Program-made: the position numbers and the translations under genes | Assembly (NCBI RefSeq): GCF_044759095.2 | Contig: NZ_JBIYSM020000041.1 | Location: 1 to 41,677, forward strand | DNA from: JBIYSM02 sp044759095 | Lineage (GTDB): Bacteria > Bacillota > Bacilli > Brevibacillales > Brevibacillaceae | DNA: 41,677 nt | Direction of reading: 5' to 3' | Notes under the pieces: generated by a model | Told to the model about the DNA's origin: nothing | The model's input: the letters and a program-made list of their open reading frames with translations, nothing else | The model's database searches: none | Shown here: positions 8,741 to 17,300 of the stretch, in pieces | Numbering within the stretch: position 1 is the stretch's first letter | Layout: each line of letters begins with the position of its first letter

Positions 8741-8992
8741 CTAGAATCTGGATGGGAACGAACTCCCATCTTTATTTTTCCAAATCAGAGGCACCAGGAT
8801 CAATGAGCAAATATTGGCAATTTTTTCGGTTCCAATCACATGTTCGATAATGCCATCCAAAGGGTAAATGTCATAATGAATGACAGCCCTATTACTATCA
8901 TGCCGATTATTTTCCAATGTCTTACTCTTTCTAAAAAGTCCTACGATTACTAGCGGTAATCCGATCAGAAAAAACAAAATAAGGATAACCAT
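8741..8992 (-). CDS. Small membrane protein, unrecognised
   Basis: An 83-residue frame has one strong N-terminal membrane helix (VILILFFLIGLPLVIVGLF) followed by a basic stop-transfer and a soluble tail with a second weak hydrophobic patch (ANICSLILVPLIW). The ATG at 8990-8992 directly follows the terminator of the oxidoreductase gene and has no clear ribosome site. The same frame stays open upstream through a CxxC-containing stretch without a start. It may be a decayed or very weakly expressed gene. I do not recognise a family. Confidence 0.35.
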   Translation of the reverse strand: MVILILFFLIGLPLVIVGLFRKSKTLENNRHDSNRAVIHYDIYPLDGIIEHVIGTEKIANICSLILVPLIWKNKDGSSFPSRF

Positions 8993-9021
8993 AAAAAAAA
9001 CCCCTGATTTCTCAAGGGTTT
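8993..9021 (-). terminator. Terminator of the LLM oxidoreductase gene
   Basis: The minus-strand stem AAACCCTTGA / TCAGGGGTTT, with one mismatch and a GAAA loop, is followed by eight T residues. It lies about 35 bases after the stop. Confidence 0.8.
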
Positions 9022-9056
9022 CACCGCAAATCTGACATGATACCTCCGTTTTTACC

Positions 9057-10067
9057 TTATGACCCGACAATCTGGGACACCAGTTCAAACGAGCGCAGTC
9101 TTGCCTGGTGGTCAAAAATATTGGCATTGACCATGATCTCGTCCGCCTGGGTTTCATCCAGCAACGATTGCAGTTGTTTCGCAACGGTCTCCTGACTGCC
9201 GGTAAACGTGTAGCGCAACTGCTGTTGAACAGCAGCCTTTTCGTACTCGTTCCACAGGGCGTCCATGTCTTCCACCGGTGGTTTTAGCTGACCTGGTCGA
9301 CCGCGTACAAGAGCGAGGAATTGCTGCTGCATCGAGGTAGCAAGCCAGCGGGCTGTCTCGTCCGTATCGGCCGCAATGACATTGACACAAACCATGGCGT
9401 ACGGCTCATCTAGCACCTCGGAAGGACGGAAATGATTGCGATACAGCTCCAGTGCAGGCAGGGTATGATTCGGCGAGAAATGACTGGCAAACGCAAATGG
9501 CAGACCCAACTGACCAGCCAACTGCGCGCTAAAACCACTCGAACCCAACAGCCAGATGGGGATGTTCAGGCCTTCACCGGGAATCGCCCGTACCGGCATG
9601 GTATGCGGATCCACGGGCGGATTCAGATAATAGCGCAGTTCATCCAGCAGTTCAGGGAAGTCCTCACCATGTCTGCTTGGGTCGCGACGCAGGGCACGCA
9701 TCGTCACCTGATCGGATCCAGGTGCGCGGCCCAGACCGAGGTCAATCCGTCCCGGATACAGAGATTCCAGCGTACCGAACTGTTCCGCAATCACGAGCGG
9801 TGCATGATTCGGCAGCATAATCCCGCCGGAACCTACACGGATGGTGGAAGTTCCACCTGCGATGTATCCAATCACGACGGATGTCGCCGAGCTGGCGATC
9901 CCGGTCATATTGTGGTGTTCAGCAAGCCAGTAGCGGTGGTAGCCCCATTTTTCAGCATGCTGGGCAAGATCCAGACTGTTTCGGAAAGATTGAGCGGGCG
10001 TACCGCCAACCACGATTGGGGCCAAATCGAGCACCGAGAATGGGATATCGCGTAGTCGTTTGGACAT
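9057..10067 (-). CDS. Luciferase-like (LLM class) flavin-dependent monooxygenase
   Basis: This 336-residue TIM-barrel flavoprotein of the bacterial luciferase family resembles the YhbW/YceB subgroup. Family marks are WLAEHHNM near residue 48, VGSGGIMLPNHAPLVIAEQFGTL near 78 and IDLGLGRAPGSD near 110. It would use reduced FMN and oxygen; the substrate is not predictable. The ATG at 10065-10067 follows GAAGGAGG at 8 bases. It is a single gene with its own terminator. Confidence 0.92.
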   Translation of the reverse strand: MSKRLRDIPFSVLDLAPIVVGGTPAQSFRNSLDLAQHAEKWGYHRYWLAEHHNMTGIASSATSVVIGYIAGGTSTIRVGSGGIMLPNHAPLVIAEQFGTLESLYPGRIDLGLGRAPGSDQVTMRALRRDPSRHGEDFPELLDELRYYLNPPVDPHTMPVRAIPGEGLNIPIWLLGSSGFSAQLAGQLGLPFAFASHFSPNHTLPALELYRNHFRPSEVLDEPYAMVCVNVIAADTDETARWLATSMQQQFLALVRGRPGQLKPPVEDMDALWNEYEKAAVQQQLRYTFTGSQETVAKQLQSLLDETQADEIMVNANIFDHQARLRSFELVSQIVGS

Positions 10068-10218
10068 GCTTGCGTCCTCCTTCGATCATAGGTGGTATGC
10101 GCGATGTTTCATGTCATACCATTTTACTTGTCATGCTTCCCTAGAGGAAGTCGTGAAGTGTACGGAAGTGTAAGAACACCGGTGTGATGGGCAAGCATTG
10201 TGAGGCTGAGATAAAAAA

Positions 10219-10893
10219 TTATTTACATTTGGTATGAAAATCTATGATCTCGACTCGATGAGTGACTGTCATGGGGACAATCTCACCTAGTTTCAATTCA
10301 ATTTTTCTCTGGAAAAGAGGCCCGTCGTAGACAAACGTATGGTACTCTCCGCCTTCACCCATCGGACAAGAGTAAACCTTCTGAATGTCTTCGCAAAATG
10401 ATTGATCCAATTCTCGACCTAACCAATCTGTCGATAACTTCCCGTTATAGGTCATAATAATGACCGCTTTATATCCCGACGCCACGAATTCAACGAGCGC
10501 TTGAGGTGCTTGCTCCTTCTTCAACCAAAGCGGATAAAGAGCCTCAAGTCCTGCCGCTTTTGTTACAGCCTCGCCCCACTCTCTATGCCCTTCTATGTAC
10601 AAGTCACCGTACGCAACTGCGTCAAGATTGTACTGTTCTTTCAGGTTTCCCAGCCCCTGAACATACGCTTCCGAGTACTTTTCTTCCGTACAACTGATTT
10701 GTACAAGAGGGATGGACAGAGCTTTCGCTTGTTCCTCAAGGAGACTTAGTTTTACACTATGCCAATAATTTCGATCCGAATTCATTGGAACCGCTGTCAT
10801 CAGGCAACTTACCTCGCAACCCTGTTTGATCAGTTTATCGAGTGCCATCGTCGCATCTTTGCCGCCGCTCCAAGATAGTCCCACACGTTTCAA
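10219..10893 (-). CDS. Diphthine-ammonia ligase family ATP pyrophosphatase
   Basis: This 224-residue protein has the PP-loop SGGKD at 9-13 and the family-defining GEGGEYHTFVYDGP near 183-196. Eukaryotic relatives (Dph6) amidate diphthine on elongation factor 2, which bacteria lack. Bacterial members therefore act on another, mostly unknown, carboxylate through adenylation and amide formation. The start is TTG at 10891-10893, set by GAGAGGAGAGG upstream; no ATG fits. No operon partner is seen. Confidence 0.88.
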   Translation of the reverse strand: MKRVGLSWSGGKDATMALDKLIKQGCEVSCLMTAVPMNSDRNYWHSVKLSLLEEQAKALSIPLVQISCTEEKYSEAYVQGLGNLKEQYNLDAVAYGDLYIEGHREWGEAVTKAAGLEALYPLWLKKEQAPQALVEFVASGYKAVIIMTYNGKLSTDWLGRELDQSFCEDIQKVYSCPMGEGGEYHTFVYDGPLFQRKIELKLGEIVPMTVTHRVEIIDFHTKCK

Positions 10894-11298
10894 TTTTGTC
10901 CTCTCCTCTCGATCATCCCTTGCCTCACCATTTACACCGACCAGTTGTTTTTTTCGTTCCCCTTTATTCTATCAACCGCAGTGATAAATCCTCCTTTGTA
11001 GTCCAGCTTTGTTATCTTGCGTAATCGTAATGGTTACTTTCCCCTTATCCACTCTTTCTCCTTGGCGTTTTTTTCAGTGTAGCATAACAATTTCTCTCTC
11101 CCATCAAAACTTAAAAAAACAAAAAAACCCTCAATTTCTCAAGGGTTACAACTTATGGAAAGCATGCTGACTTTCAAATTTTTCTTTTTTCTAGCCTCCT
11201 CCGGGAGCTTGCGCAGCTTGGGAACGCTGGATCTGGGCGAACTTCCCTATCCTGAGTCACATAAGCATATCTCGTAGTCAAATTCCAAGGGAAACGGG
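10894..11298. other. Intergenic stretch with one hairpin, no supported gene
   Basis: The 405 bases upstream of the diphthine-ligase-type gene contain an imperfect dyad GTAATCGTAATGGTTAC (about 11019-11035) and short minus-strand frames without a consistent start. A possible 26-codon GTG frame there has AAGGAG before it, but its product matches nothing I know. A leftward hairpin lies at 11113-11147. I see no convincing gene. Confidence 0.4.
11113..11147 (-). terminator. Orphan leftward terminator
   Basis: The minus strand reads AACCCT, a 10-base loop, AGGGTT, then TTTTTTTGTTTTTTT. It shares ATTTCTCAAGGGTT with the terminator at 8993-9021. No leftward gene lies directly upstream of it. Confidence 0.6.
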
Positions 11299-11826
11299 AT
11301 GGAATGCAACATGACTTTGTATATGGATTACAAATCTCCTTTTGCACAGTTCTTTGATGACGTAAACAATAACTTGCTCGTCCAAAAGGATCATCAAAAC
11401 TACATCAATGTCCTCTCCACCCAACAGTTGAATACGCTGGATCATGTGTCTCTGCTGGACATCTTTCTCAGTACGGGCAATGTCGTGGAGCCTCATTACC
11501 ATCAGAATGCTGCAGAGCTTGTCTGGCACTGGGAGATCGGAACCAGAGAGAACACGCATCTGCTCGCCATCTTCAATGCCCCAATCCCCGAAGTCATCTT
11601 AGGATCCGATCTCCTGAGATTGACGCCAAGTGAAGTATTGGCTTACACATACTGCCTGAATGAGGCCAAAGTAAAAAATACGCTTGCACCCATTCGGAGC
11701 ACGACCTTCATCGGCCCTCCCCTAGGCTGTCATCAAGGTCAGGGGCAAGGCTATCAACCATGTGCTGATGCCCCCAATCCATACGAGTATTGCCATCAAC
11801 AGCCGATTCAGCAGCAAGATTGGTAA
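11299..11826 (+). CDS. Cupin-like protein with Gln/Cys-rich tail
   Basis: This 175-residue protein has a cupin-type core. VVEPHYHQNAAEL (near 62-74) resembles metal-binding motif 1 (PxHxH...E), although the first His-x-His spacing is altered. It is followed by a segment reading PEVILGSDLLRLTPSEVLAYTY, which resembles the region after the C-terminal barrel in oxalate-decarboxylase-like bicupins. The last 30 residues are rich in Gln, Cys, Tyr and Pro, as in many spore-surface proteins. A spore-coat role is therefore possible but is inference. The ATG at 11299 has AAGGG 7 bases upstream; MTLYMDY at 11311 is an alternative start. It is monocistronic and terminated at 11837-11860. Confidence 0.6.
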   Translation: MECNMTLYMDYKSPFAQFFDDVNNNLLVQKDHQNYINVLSTQQLNTLDHVSLLDIFLSTGNVVEPHYHQNAAELVWHWEIGTRENTHLLAIFNAPIPEVILGSDLLRLTPSEVLAYTYCLNEAKVKNTLAPIRSTTFIGPPLGCHQGQGQGYQPCADAPNPYEYCHQQPIQQQDW

Positions 11827-11836
11827 GAAAACCCAT

Positions 11837-11860
11837 CCGGCCAAAGCGGCCGGTTTTTTT
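11837..11860 (+). terminator. Terminator of the cupin-like gene
   Basis: The stem CCGGCC / GGCCGG with loop AAAGC is followed by seven T residues, 10 bases after the stop. It may also slow leftward transcripts from the glutamine-synthetase-like gene. Confidence 0.85.
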
Positions 11861-11907
11861 GCGTTATCGAGAGTACCAAGATGTTGTATCGGGAAGCGAC
11901 AGGCGCT

Positions 11908-13254
11908 CTAAAACCGCGACGTAAATACGGCCCGTTCCCAATCGCTGACGTACCGGGAGTACTTATCCCACTCCGTCCGTTTGATTTTGATGAATTCCTC
12001 CCAGATGGAGCGCCCGATGGTTTCCGCCAGGATGGTATCCTCCGCCAGATAGTCGATCGCTTGGCTCAGACTTCTGGGCACCCAGCCAATGCCCCGTTCC
12101 TTTAGCTGCTGCTCGTTCAGTTTGCTGACATCGAAATCGGCGGGCTCACCCGGATCGATGCGGTTCTGGATGCCGTCCAGGCCGGCCGCTACCAGGCATG
12201 CCGCCAGCAGGTAAGGATTGCAGGTACCATCTGCGCCCCGATATTCGAAGCGCCTTGATCTGCGCTTTTCCGGAATGCGCACCAGAACGGAACGGTTTCC
12301 TGCCCCGTAGCAGACATGCGCCGGCGCCCAAGAGCCGGGCTGCATGCGCTTATACGAGTTGATGCTCGGGGCCCCGATGGCAATCAGCGAAGGCGCATGC
12401 TTCAGCAATCCGCCGATAAAATGGTAGGCTTTCTCCGACATGTCCAAGCCCCGTTGGTCCGTCGGATCCTCAAACAGATTGTCCCCCGCATGATCATATA
12501 AGCTGATATGCACATGCAGTCCGCTCCCCGCCAGATGCTGGAACGGCTTCGGCATCAAAGTCCCGACCATCCCCTGATCCCGGGCAATATGCTTGAACAA
12601 GTGCATGAATGTAACCTGATCATCAGCCGCTTTCAGGGCCGCAGCATATTTTAAGTTGACCTCCAGTTGGCCGGGGCCATACTCGCTGGAGATCTGCTCG
12701 GTTTGCACACCCATGGCCTCAAGAGAATGAACAAAGCGATGGATAAAATCTTCCTGGATATCCGCCCCTTCGATGGAGAAACAGTGGCTGCGGTCAGCCG
12801 GCACCAGCTGCCCATCGACTTCCTTCAATAAATAAGCCTCCTGCTCAAACGCCATGAACATCTTCCCGCCGAGCAGGGATTCCACCTCATTCAGCAGGCG
12901 CTTCAGGGCACTTCGCGGGCAGCCAGGCCAGGGGTCTCCGTTCACATCCACAAGATCGCACAGCATGCGCGCCGTATTTTTGCGGTAAGGAAGAATGGCA
13001 AACGTACTCGGATCGGGCACGGCGAAAAAGTCCCCGTCGTTTGGCCCATACGTCGGATTGGGAATGTATTCGTCAAACACATCAAAACTCATGATCGCCG
13101 TACTGAAGTTAATCCCTTTTTCCAGCGCATCCTTCAGCTGTCCGGGCCGGACCGTCCTCCCCCGGGTCACGCCGGCATAATCCAGAAATTCCACGCGAAT
13201 AAACTCAATGTTTTCCTTTTCTACCATTTCCAATACCTGTTCTTTGGTTAGCAT
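11908..13254 (-). CDS. Glutamine-synthetase-family ligase (gamma-glutamyl-amine synthetase type)
   Basis: This 448-residue protein has the GS beta-grasp N-terminus (FIRVEFLDYAGVTRGRTV) and the catalytic domain. Visible are the ammonium/glutamate-site FEQEAYLL, the ATP-site GSGLHVHISL near 246 and RIPEKRRSRRFEYRGADGTCNPYL near 343. The NPYL in place of the usual NPYLAF-type context and the overall form place it with PuuA/GlnT/FluG-C-like enzymes that join glutamate to amines, not with housekeeping GlnA. It is last in the sigma-54 operon, and its ATG overlaps the M20 stop by 7 bases (ATGCTAA). The ribosome site AAGGAG is 10 bases upstream. It probably activates an imported amine as a gamma-glutamyl amide. 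Confidence 0.9.
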   Translation of the reverse strand: MLTKEQVLEMVEKENIEFIRVEFLDYAGVTRGRTVRPGQLKDALEKGINFSTAIMSFDVFDEYIPNPTYGPNDGDFFAVPDPSTFAILPYRKNTARMLCDLVDVNGDPWPGCPRSALKRLLNEVESLLGGKMFMAFEQEAYLLKEVDGQLVPADRSHCFSIEGADIQEDFIHRFVHSLEAMGVQTEQISSEYGPGQLEVNLKYAAALKAADDQVTFMHLFKHIARDQGMVGTLMPKPFQHLAGSGLHVHISLYDHAGDNLFEDPTDQRGLDMSEKAYHFIGGLLKHAPSLIAIGAPSINSYKRMQPGSWAPAHVCYGAGNRSVLVRIPEKRRSRRFEYRGADGTCNPYLLAACLVAAGLDGIQNRIDPGEPADFDVSKLNEQQLKERGIGWVPRSLSQAIDYLAEDTILAETIGRSIWEEFIKIKRTEWDKYSRYVSDWERAVFTSRF

Positions 13255-14453
13255 CCTGTCTCCGCTCCTTTTTGCAGCCTGCTTAAAACTGTCCAGACCA
13301 AAACCTTCACCCCGATTGGGATAATGGAATCATCAAACTGAAACTGCGGGTGATGAAGATCGTACACCGGCCTGCCCTCCTGGCCAACGCCTAAGCGGAA
13401 ATACGTGCTCGGGACCTTTTCCGCAAACGCGCCGAAATCATCGGCCCCCATCGACGGCTCCTTCAGGAGTCGAACCGAACCCGGACCGAGAATTTCTGCG
13501 GCACTTTCCTCCAAGGCGCGGGTCATCCGTTCATCGTTGATCACCGGAGGGTGTCCCTCGGTGTATTGGACCGTGGCCTTTCCTCCGAAGGAAGCAGCGA
13601 TGCTCTCCGCCCATTGAATCAGTTGGCTCTTCAGCTTCCGGCGGGTTTCCAACGCTACCGCCCGGGCCGTCCCTTCCATCACCACGCGGTCCGCTACCAC
13701 GTTGCTGGCAGTCCCTCCCTGAATTTTGCCGACATGGACCACCACCGGATCCACCGGATTATTCCCTTTGGTGACCAGCACGGAAAGTGCCTGCAAAACC
13801 TGAGCGCTGATGGCAATCGCATCCACGCTTTGGTGAGGCCTGGCACTGTGGCCTCCTTTTCCTTCAATTTCAATGACGAAATCATCGCAGGAAGCGGTCA
13901 CCGCCCCGTATTTCACCCCGACCGTTCCGTGGGGCAAATGGGGCCATAGATGCAGCCCCAGCATGCCGTCTATACGGGGATGTTCCAACACCCCCTGATC
14001 GATCATCCGCTGGGCCGCACCATCGGCTTCTTCCCCCGGTTGGAAAATGCAGCGTACGCGACCAGCCCATTCCTTTCTCCGATGATATAACTGATAGGCG
14101 GTTCCCAGCAGAATCGCCGTATGCCCATCATGGCCACAGGCGTGCATCACGCCGGGGTGGCACGAGGCATAAGGCAGCCCCGTTTTCTCCTCAATCGGAA
14201 GGGCATCGATATCGGCCCGGATGCCGATGTGGGGCCCCTCCCCTTTTTCACCGATGATATCCACGGCAATGCCTGTTTCGCCCACCTGACGATAGGGAAT
14301 CCCCCACCCTTTCAGGCAGGAGGCGATATATTCAAACGTCTGAAACTCCTGAAAAGAGAGCTCCGGATACCGGTGAAGGTGTCGGCGGATTTCGATGAGC
14401 CTCGCCGCCAAATCCGGCTTCACTTCCACATCCGCTACCGTGAACGTTCCCAT
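13248..14453 (-). CDS. M20 family amidohydrolase (N-acyl-amino-acid hydrolase/IAA-amino-acid hydrolase type)
   Basis: This 401-residue zinc peptidase-like enzyme carries IRADIDALPIEEKTGLPYAS, MHACGHDGHTA with the metal His/Asp, PGEEADGA with the catalytic Glu pair, and a GGHSARPHQSVDAI dimerisation-domain His. It is of the HipO/AbgB-like group that releases amino acids from acyl or aryl amides. The ATG at 14451-14453 is preceded by AGGAGGG, which itself includes the stop codon of the permease gene. In this operon it could release glutamate or an acyl group from an intermediate; the exact substrate is unknown. Confidence 0.9.
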   Translation of the reverse strand: MGTFTVADVEVKPDLAARLIEIRRHLHRYPELSFQEFQTFEYIASCLKGWGIPYRQVGETGIAVDIIGEKGEGPHIGIRADIDALPIEEKTGLPYASCHPGVMHACGHDGHTAILLGTAYQLYHRRKEWAGRVRCIFQPGEEADGAAQRMIDQGVLEHPRIDGMLGLHLWPHLPHGTVGVKYGAVTASCDDFVIEIEGKGGHSARPHQSVDAIAISAQVLQALSVLVTKGNNPVDPVVVHVGKIQGGTASNVVADRVVMEGTARAVALETRRKLKSQLIQWAESIAASFGGKATVQYTEGHPPVINDERMTRALEESAAEILGPGSVRLLKEPSMGADDFGAFAEKVPSTYFRLGVGQEGRPVYDLHHPQFQFDDSIIPIGVKVLVWTVLSRLQKGAETGC

Positions 14454-14468
14454 CGATCTGGCACCCTC

Positions 14469-15833
14469 CTACACCGTTGTTTGTTCATGGGAAGCGGTAC
14501 CCGGCGACTTGGACTTCCCGGAAACTTTAAATAGAACATAAAGGATTCCCATCCAGATGGCTCCCCTCACCAGCGTCATCGGAGAGCCGACAAACGTTCC
14601 ATAGCAGACGATGCCGATCCCGATGAAACCGAGGATCGGAAACAGAGGATAGAGCGGCTGCTTCCACGGGAGCTGCCGGATTTCCTGCATGTGATGCTTC
14701 CGGTACAGCACAGCAGCAATCAAAGCCAGGGTCCAGGAAACCATCCAGGCCAACACCAATTGCGTCGACAGCTCCACATAGAGCAGATCGGGATTGATCG
14801 AACCGAGGATCACCAAGCCGACCGAGCAAGCCCATACGGCCAAAATGCCATAAACCGGGGTTCCGGTCTTCGGATGAATGTAGCCGAAGAAAGAAGGCAA
14901 AAATCCTTTACGCGCCTGCGCATAGAAAATGCGGGAAGCGGAATAGAGCGTCCCCATCAAAATACAAGTGGCTGCCGCGATCCACGCGGTCATGTTCATG
15001 ATGAAGGCGCCGGCAAAGCCGAACACCATCTCGGAGGCAGCCGTAAACGGAGAGCTGTCCATGGTCATCTTGTCCCAAGGAATCAAGCCCTGCAGTACGG
15101 CCTGCGCCAACGTATAAAGAACAAGAAACGTAATGCTCGACCAGACCAAGGCTTTCGGCAAATCCTTTGGATCTTTGCACTCCCCGCCGGCTGTGGCCAG
15201 TGTAACCGCTCCCAAATAGGCGTAGGTGCCAAGCGGAATGGCGGCCCAGAAGCCTTCCATGCCATTGGGAAGAAACGGCGTGAAATGGCTTGGATTGATC
15301 TCCTTCAGACCAATCAGAGAGAACAGAGCCATCACGCCCGTCATGATCAGGACCAGGTAAAGCTGGGTCTTTGCGGCAATCTCTGTTCCCAAAATGTTGA
15401 GGACAGCAAACACCGATAGAAAGAAAATAGCGAATAATACCGGCCAAAAGCCCCCTTCCAGCTGCGGAAAGAACCACATCGTGATTTGCCCCAGGGCCAA
15501 ACCGACGCTCCCGCCGGCAATCACCCACCCGGCCGCAAAAGTGAATCCGGCCAGGAATCCCCACCATTTTCCCATGAACCGCTCAACCCACAGGGACATC
15601 GCACCGGCATTGGGCATGCCGACTGCCAACTCCCCGAGGGCAACCATCAGAAACAATTGTGACAGCCCGGCGACCAGATAAGCCAAAATGGCCCCCGGAC
15701 CGGCCGTGGCGATTCCCTGACCCATCAACAGGAATACCCCGTCCCCGATCACTGCACCCACGCCGAGGGCCCAAATCTGCCAGTACCCCAGCTTCCGTTC
15801 CACAGAAAGCTCCAGTGCATTGGGTTTGCTCAT
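14469..15833 (-). CDS. APC family amino acid/amine permease
   Basis: This 454-residue protein has about 12 membrane helices. The family signature at the first helix is IWALGVGAVIGDGVFLLMGQG (helix-break GxG), with GPGAILAYLVAGL in helix 2. It imports an amino acid or amine with protons. The ATG overlaps the amidohydrolase stop by four bases (ATGA) and has AAAGGAGG upstream. As second gene of the sigma-54 operon it probably brings in the substrate handled by the neighbouring ligase and hydrolases. Confidence 0.93.
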   Translation of the reverse strand: MSKPNALELSVERKLGYWQIWALGVGAVIGDGVFLLMGQGIATAGPGAILAYLVAGLSQLFLMVALGELAVGMPNAGAMSLWVERFMGKWWGFLAGFTFAAGWVIAGGSVGLALGQITMWFFPQLEGGFWPVLFAIFFLSVFAVLNILGTEIAAKTQLYLVLIMTGVMALFSLIGLKEINPSHFTPFLPNGMEGFWAAIPLGTYAYLGAVTLATAGGECKDPKDLPKALVWSSITFLVLYTLAQAVLQGLIPWDKMTMDSSPFTAASEMVFGFAGAFIMNMTAWIAAATCILMGTLYSASRIFYAQARKGFLPSFFGYIHPKTGTPVYGILAVWACSVGLVILGSINPDLLYVELSTQLVLAWMVSWTLALIAAVLYRKHHMQEIRQLPWKQPLYPLFPILGFIGIGIVCYGTFVGSPMTLVRGAIWMGILYVLFKVSGKSKSPGTASHEQTTV

Positions 15834-17002
15834 ACATAAGCCTCCTTTATTTGCTTTTGATACATATTTTCAAAATTGCGATACAGCACCATTTCTCCGA
15901 TCACCTGCGCGGTCTCCGCGTCCATGTAATCGGCCTGTACCCACGTGTTGAGCACCTGTTCGAAGCATTCCTTGAACAGATGAACCCCCAGCCAATTCAT
16001 TTCCGGCACAGTAAAGGCGTCGGATCCGTACATGACCTTGTCAAACGGCGCGAACTCGAAAACCTGGGAGAGAATCCGCTTCACCCCATGGCCGCTGAAC
16101 GGATTCTGCAGCGAAATATCCATATAGACGTTGGGAAGGATACTCACGATAAATGCCGCTTCCTCCACCCACGGATAGCCCCCGTGAACGAGATGGACTT
16201 TCGTATCGAGATACTTTTTGTCCCTTAAGAGATCCAAGAGAAAACTCGGGCTGGCCTTCGGAAGAACCACATCTCCATCGCCGATACCGGTGTGAATATG
16301 CATGACTTTTTCCGCTTTCGTGCATTCTTCCATGGCGATATGAAGGCAGTAATCCCGCAAGGCCTTCGCCTTGGCGCGCTCATCGGCCTGGAAGGCGGGA
16401 TAGTCTTCCGCTGCAGCCTGTTCATCCATCGGCAGTATCTCCAAACCGCTGCGGTAGGCAATAATCGTCTTTAAGCCGACTACCCCTTCCCGTTTTAACG
16501 CGGCGGCCAGATCGGCGCGGTATCTCTCCGTAAACTCCCCAAAGCTGGCGCATTCCTGGCGCAGGCGGACCATCACCGGTTCAATCCGGTAAACTTCCCA
16601 GATTCGCGTCCCGCACAGCTCGGCATAATCCTTTTTGCTCAACATGGGGGTCGGATAGCCGAAATCGGCGACAATCCCCGTGATGTTCGCATCCCGGAAC
16701 AACCCCCGGGTATAGTCCTGAAACTTGGCGGCACGGGCATTGCGGTGCTCCACGACCGCCTCCAGAGTCGACTCACAGGAAAAATAGCGGGCCAGGCGCT
16801 GGATCAGGATTTGCACCCACATATTGCTCCCGGGGAAAGGCTGTTTGCTTACCCTCACGTAATGTTCCGGAATCCGGTTCGGGATGACCGCCAGGGAAAG
16901 TTTGCGGACGAACTCCTCCGGCGTGTACGGTTCCCGATTGGCGACATACGGATGTGCATGGACATCGATGGCCGGGCTTTGTTTTAAAGATACGTTTGAC
17001 AT
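15830..17002 (-). CDS. Amidohydrolase related to the N-terminal half of FluG
   Basis: This 390-residue TIM-barrel amidohydrolase (Amidohydro_2) has AIDVHAHPY near the start for the first metal pair, HIHTGIGDGD, VHLVHGGYPWVEEAAFIVSI and KVMYGSDAFTVPEMNWLG with the metal-binding Asp. This motif set matches the amidohydrolase half of eukaryotic FluG/nodulin-6-type fusions, whose other half is a glutamine-synthetase domain. That partner is encoded separately three genes downstream. I chose the ATG at 17000-17002 because GGGAGGGG lies 5 bases upstream; the longer frame runs towards the promoter. It is the first gene after the sigma-54 promoter at 17041-17055. Confidence 0.88.
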   Translation of the reverse strand: MSNVSLKQSPAIDVHAHPYVANREPYTPEEFVRKLSLAVIPNRIPEHYVRVSKQPFPGSNMWVQILIQRLARYFSCESTLEAVVEHRNARAAKFQDYTRGLFRDANITGIVADFGYPTPMLSKKDYAELCGTRIWEVYRIEPVMVRLRQECASFGEFTERYRADLAAALKREGVVGLKTIIAYRSGLEILPMDEQAAAEDYPAFQADERAKAKALRDYCLHIAMEECTKAEKVMHIHTGIGDGDVVLPKASPSFLLDLLRDKKYLDTKVHLVHGGYPWVEEAAFIVSILPNVYMDISLQNPFSGHGVKRILSQVFEFAPFDKVMYGSDAFTVPEMNWLGVHLFKECFEQVLNTWVQADYMDAETAQVIGEMVLYRNFENMYQKQIKEAYV

Positions 17003-17040
17003 GAAACCCCTCCCGTCTTTGTATTTGTTTGTTTCCGAAC

Positions 17041-17055
17041 GCAAGGATTGTGCCA
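17041..17055 (-). promoter_or_regulatory. Sigma-54 (-24/-12) promoter of the amidohydrolase-permease-M20-GS operon
   Basis: The minus strand reads TGGCAC AATCC TTGC, matching the consensus TGGCAC-N5-TTGC exactly. The RNA would start near 17029, about 27 bases before the ATG. Confidence 0.9.
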
Positions 17056-17132
17056 GTCATGAAGATGATTTACTTTTCTAAAAAATCGTTGTTATTTCGA
17101 CATGTTTTTGAGACGAGAAGGAAATTGAATTC

Positions 17133-17146
17133 GCAAAATATTTTGC
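17133..17146. promoter_or_regulatory. Palindrome 1, likely activator site
   Basis: GCAAAATATTTTGC is a perfect 14-base palindrome about 78 bases upstream of the -24 element. Related copies lie at 17165, 17210 and 17301. Confidence 0.55.
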
Positions 17147-17164
17147 ATTCGAAAAAGATTTTGC

Positions 17165-17180
17165 TGAAAGATATTTTTCA
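17165..17180. promoter_or_regulatory. Palindrome 2, likely activator site
   Basis: TGAAAGATATTTTTCA is a 16-base palindrome with one mismatch that shares the core of palindrome 1. Confidence 0.5.
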
Positions 17181-17209
17181 CTTGCACAACGAGGCAGAGA
17201 AATGTCAGG

Positions 17210-17223
17210 TAAAAATATTTTGA
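17210..17223. promoter_or_regulatory. Palindrome 3, partial activator site
   Basis: TAAAAATATTTTGA keeps the AAAATATTTT core, but its outer bases are asymmetric. It is the weakest of the four copies. Confidence 0.4.
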
Positions 17224-17300
17224 ATTATGTAAATTTGGTTTTTGATTTGATATGATCTTTTCAAAAAGATCGTCGATTCAACCGCATCCCCTTGGTAACC

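Noticed and set aside
11019..11035. GTAATCGTAATGGTTAC as a Zur-type zinc-regulator box
   Set aside because: The symmetry is imperfect, and the adjacent gene is not a known zinc-response gene. It is only mentioned in the intergenic entry.
11266..11285. A sigma-K promoter (CATA-type -10) for the cupin-like gene
   Set aside because: CATAAGCATA has the wrong inner spacing and no clear -35, so a sporulation promoter is not claimed.
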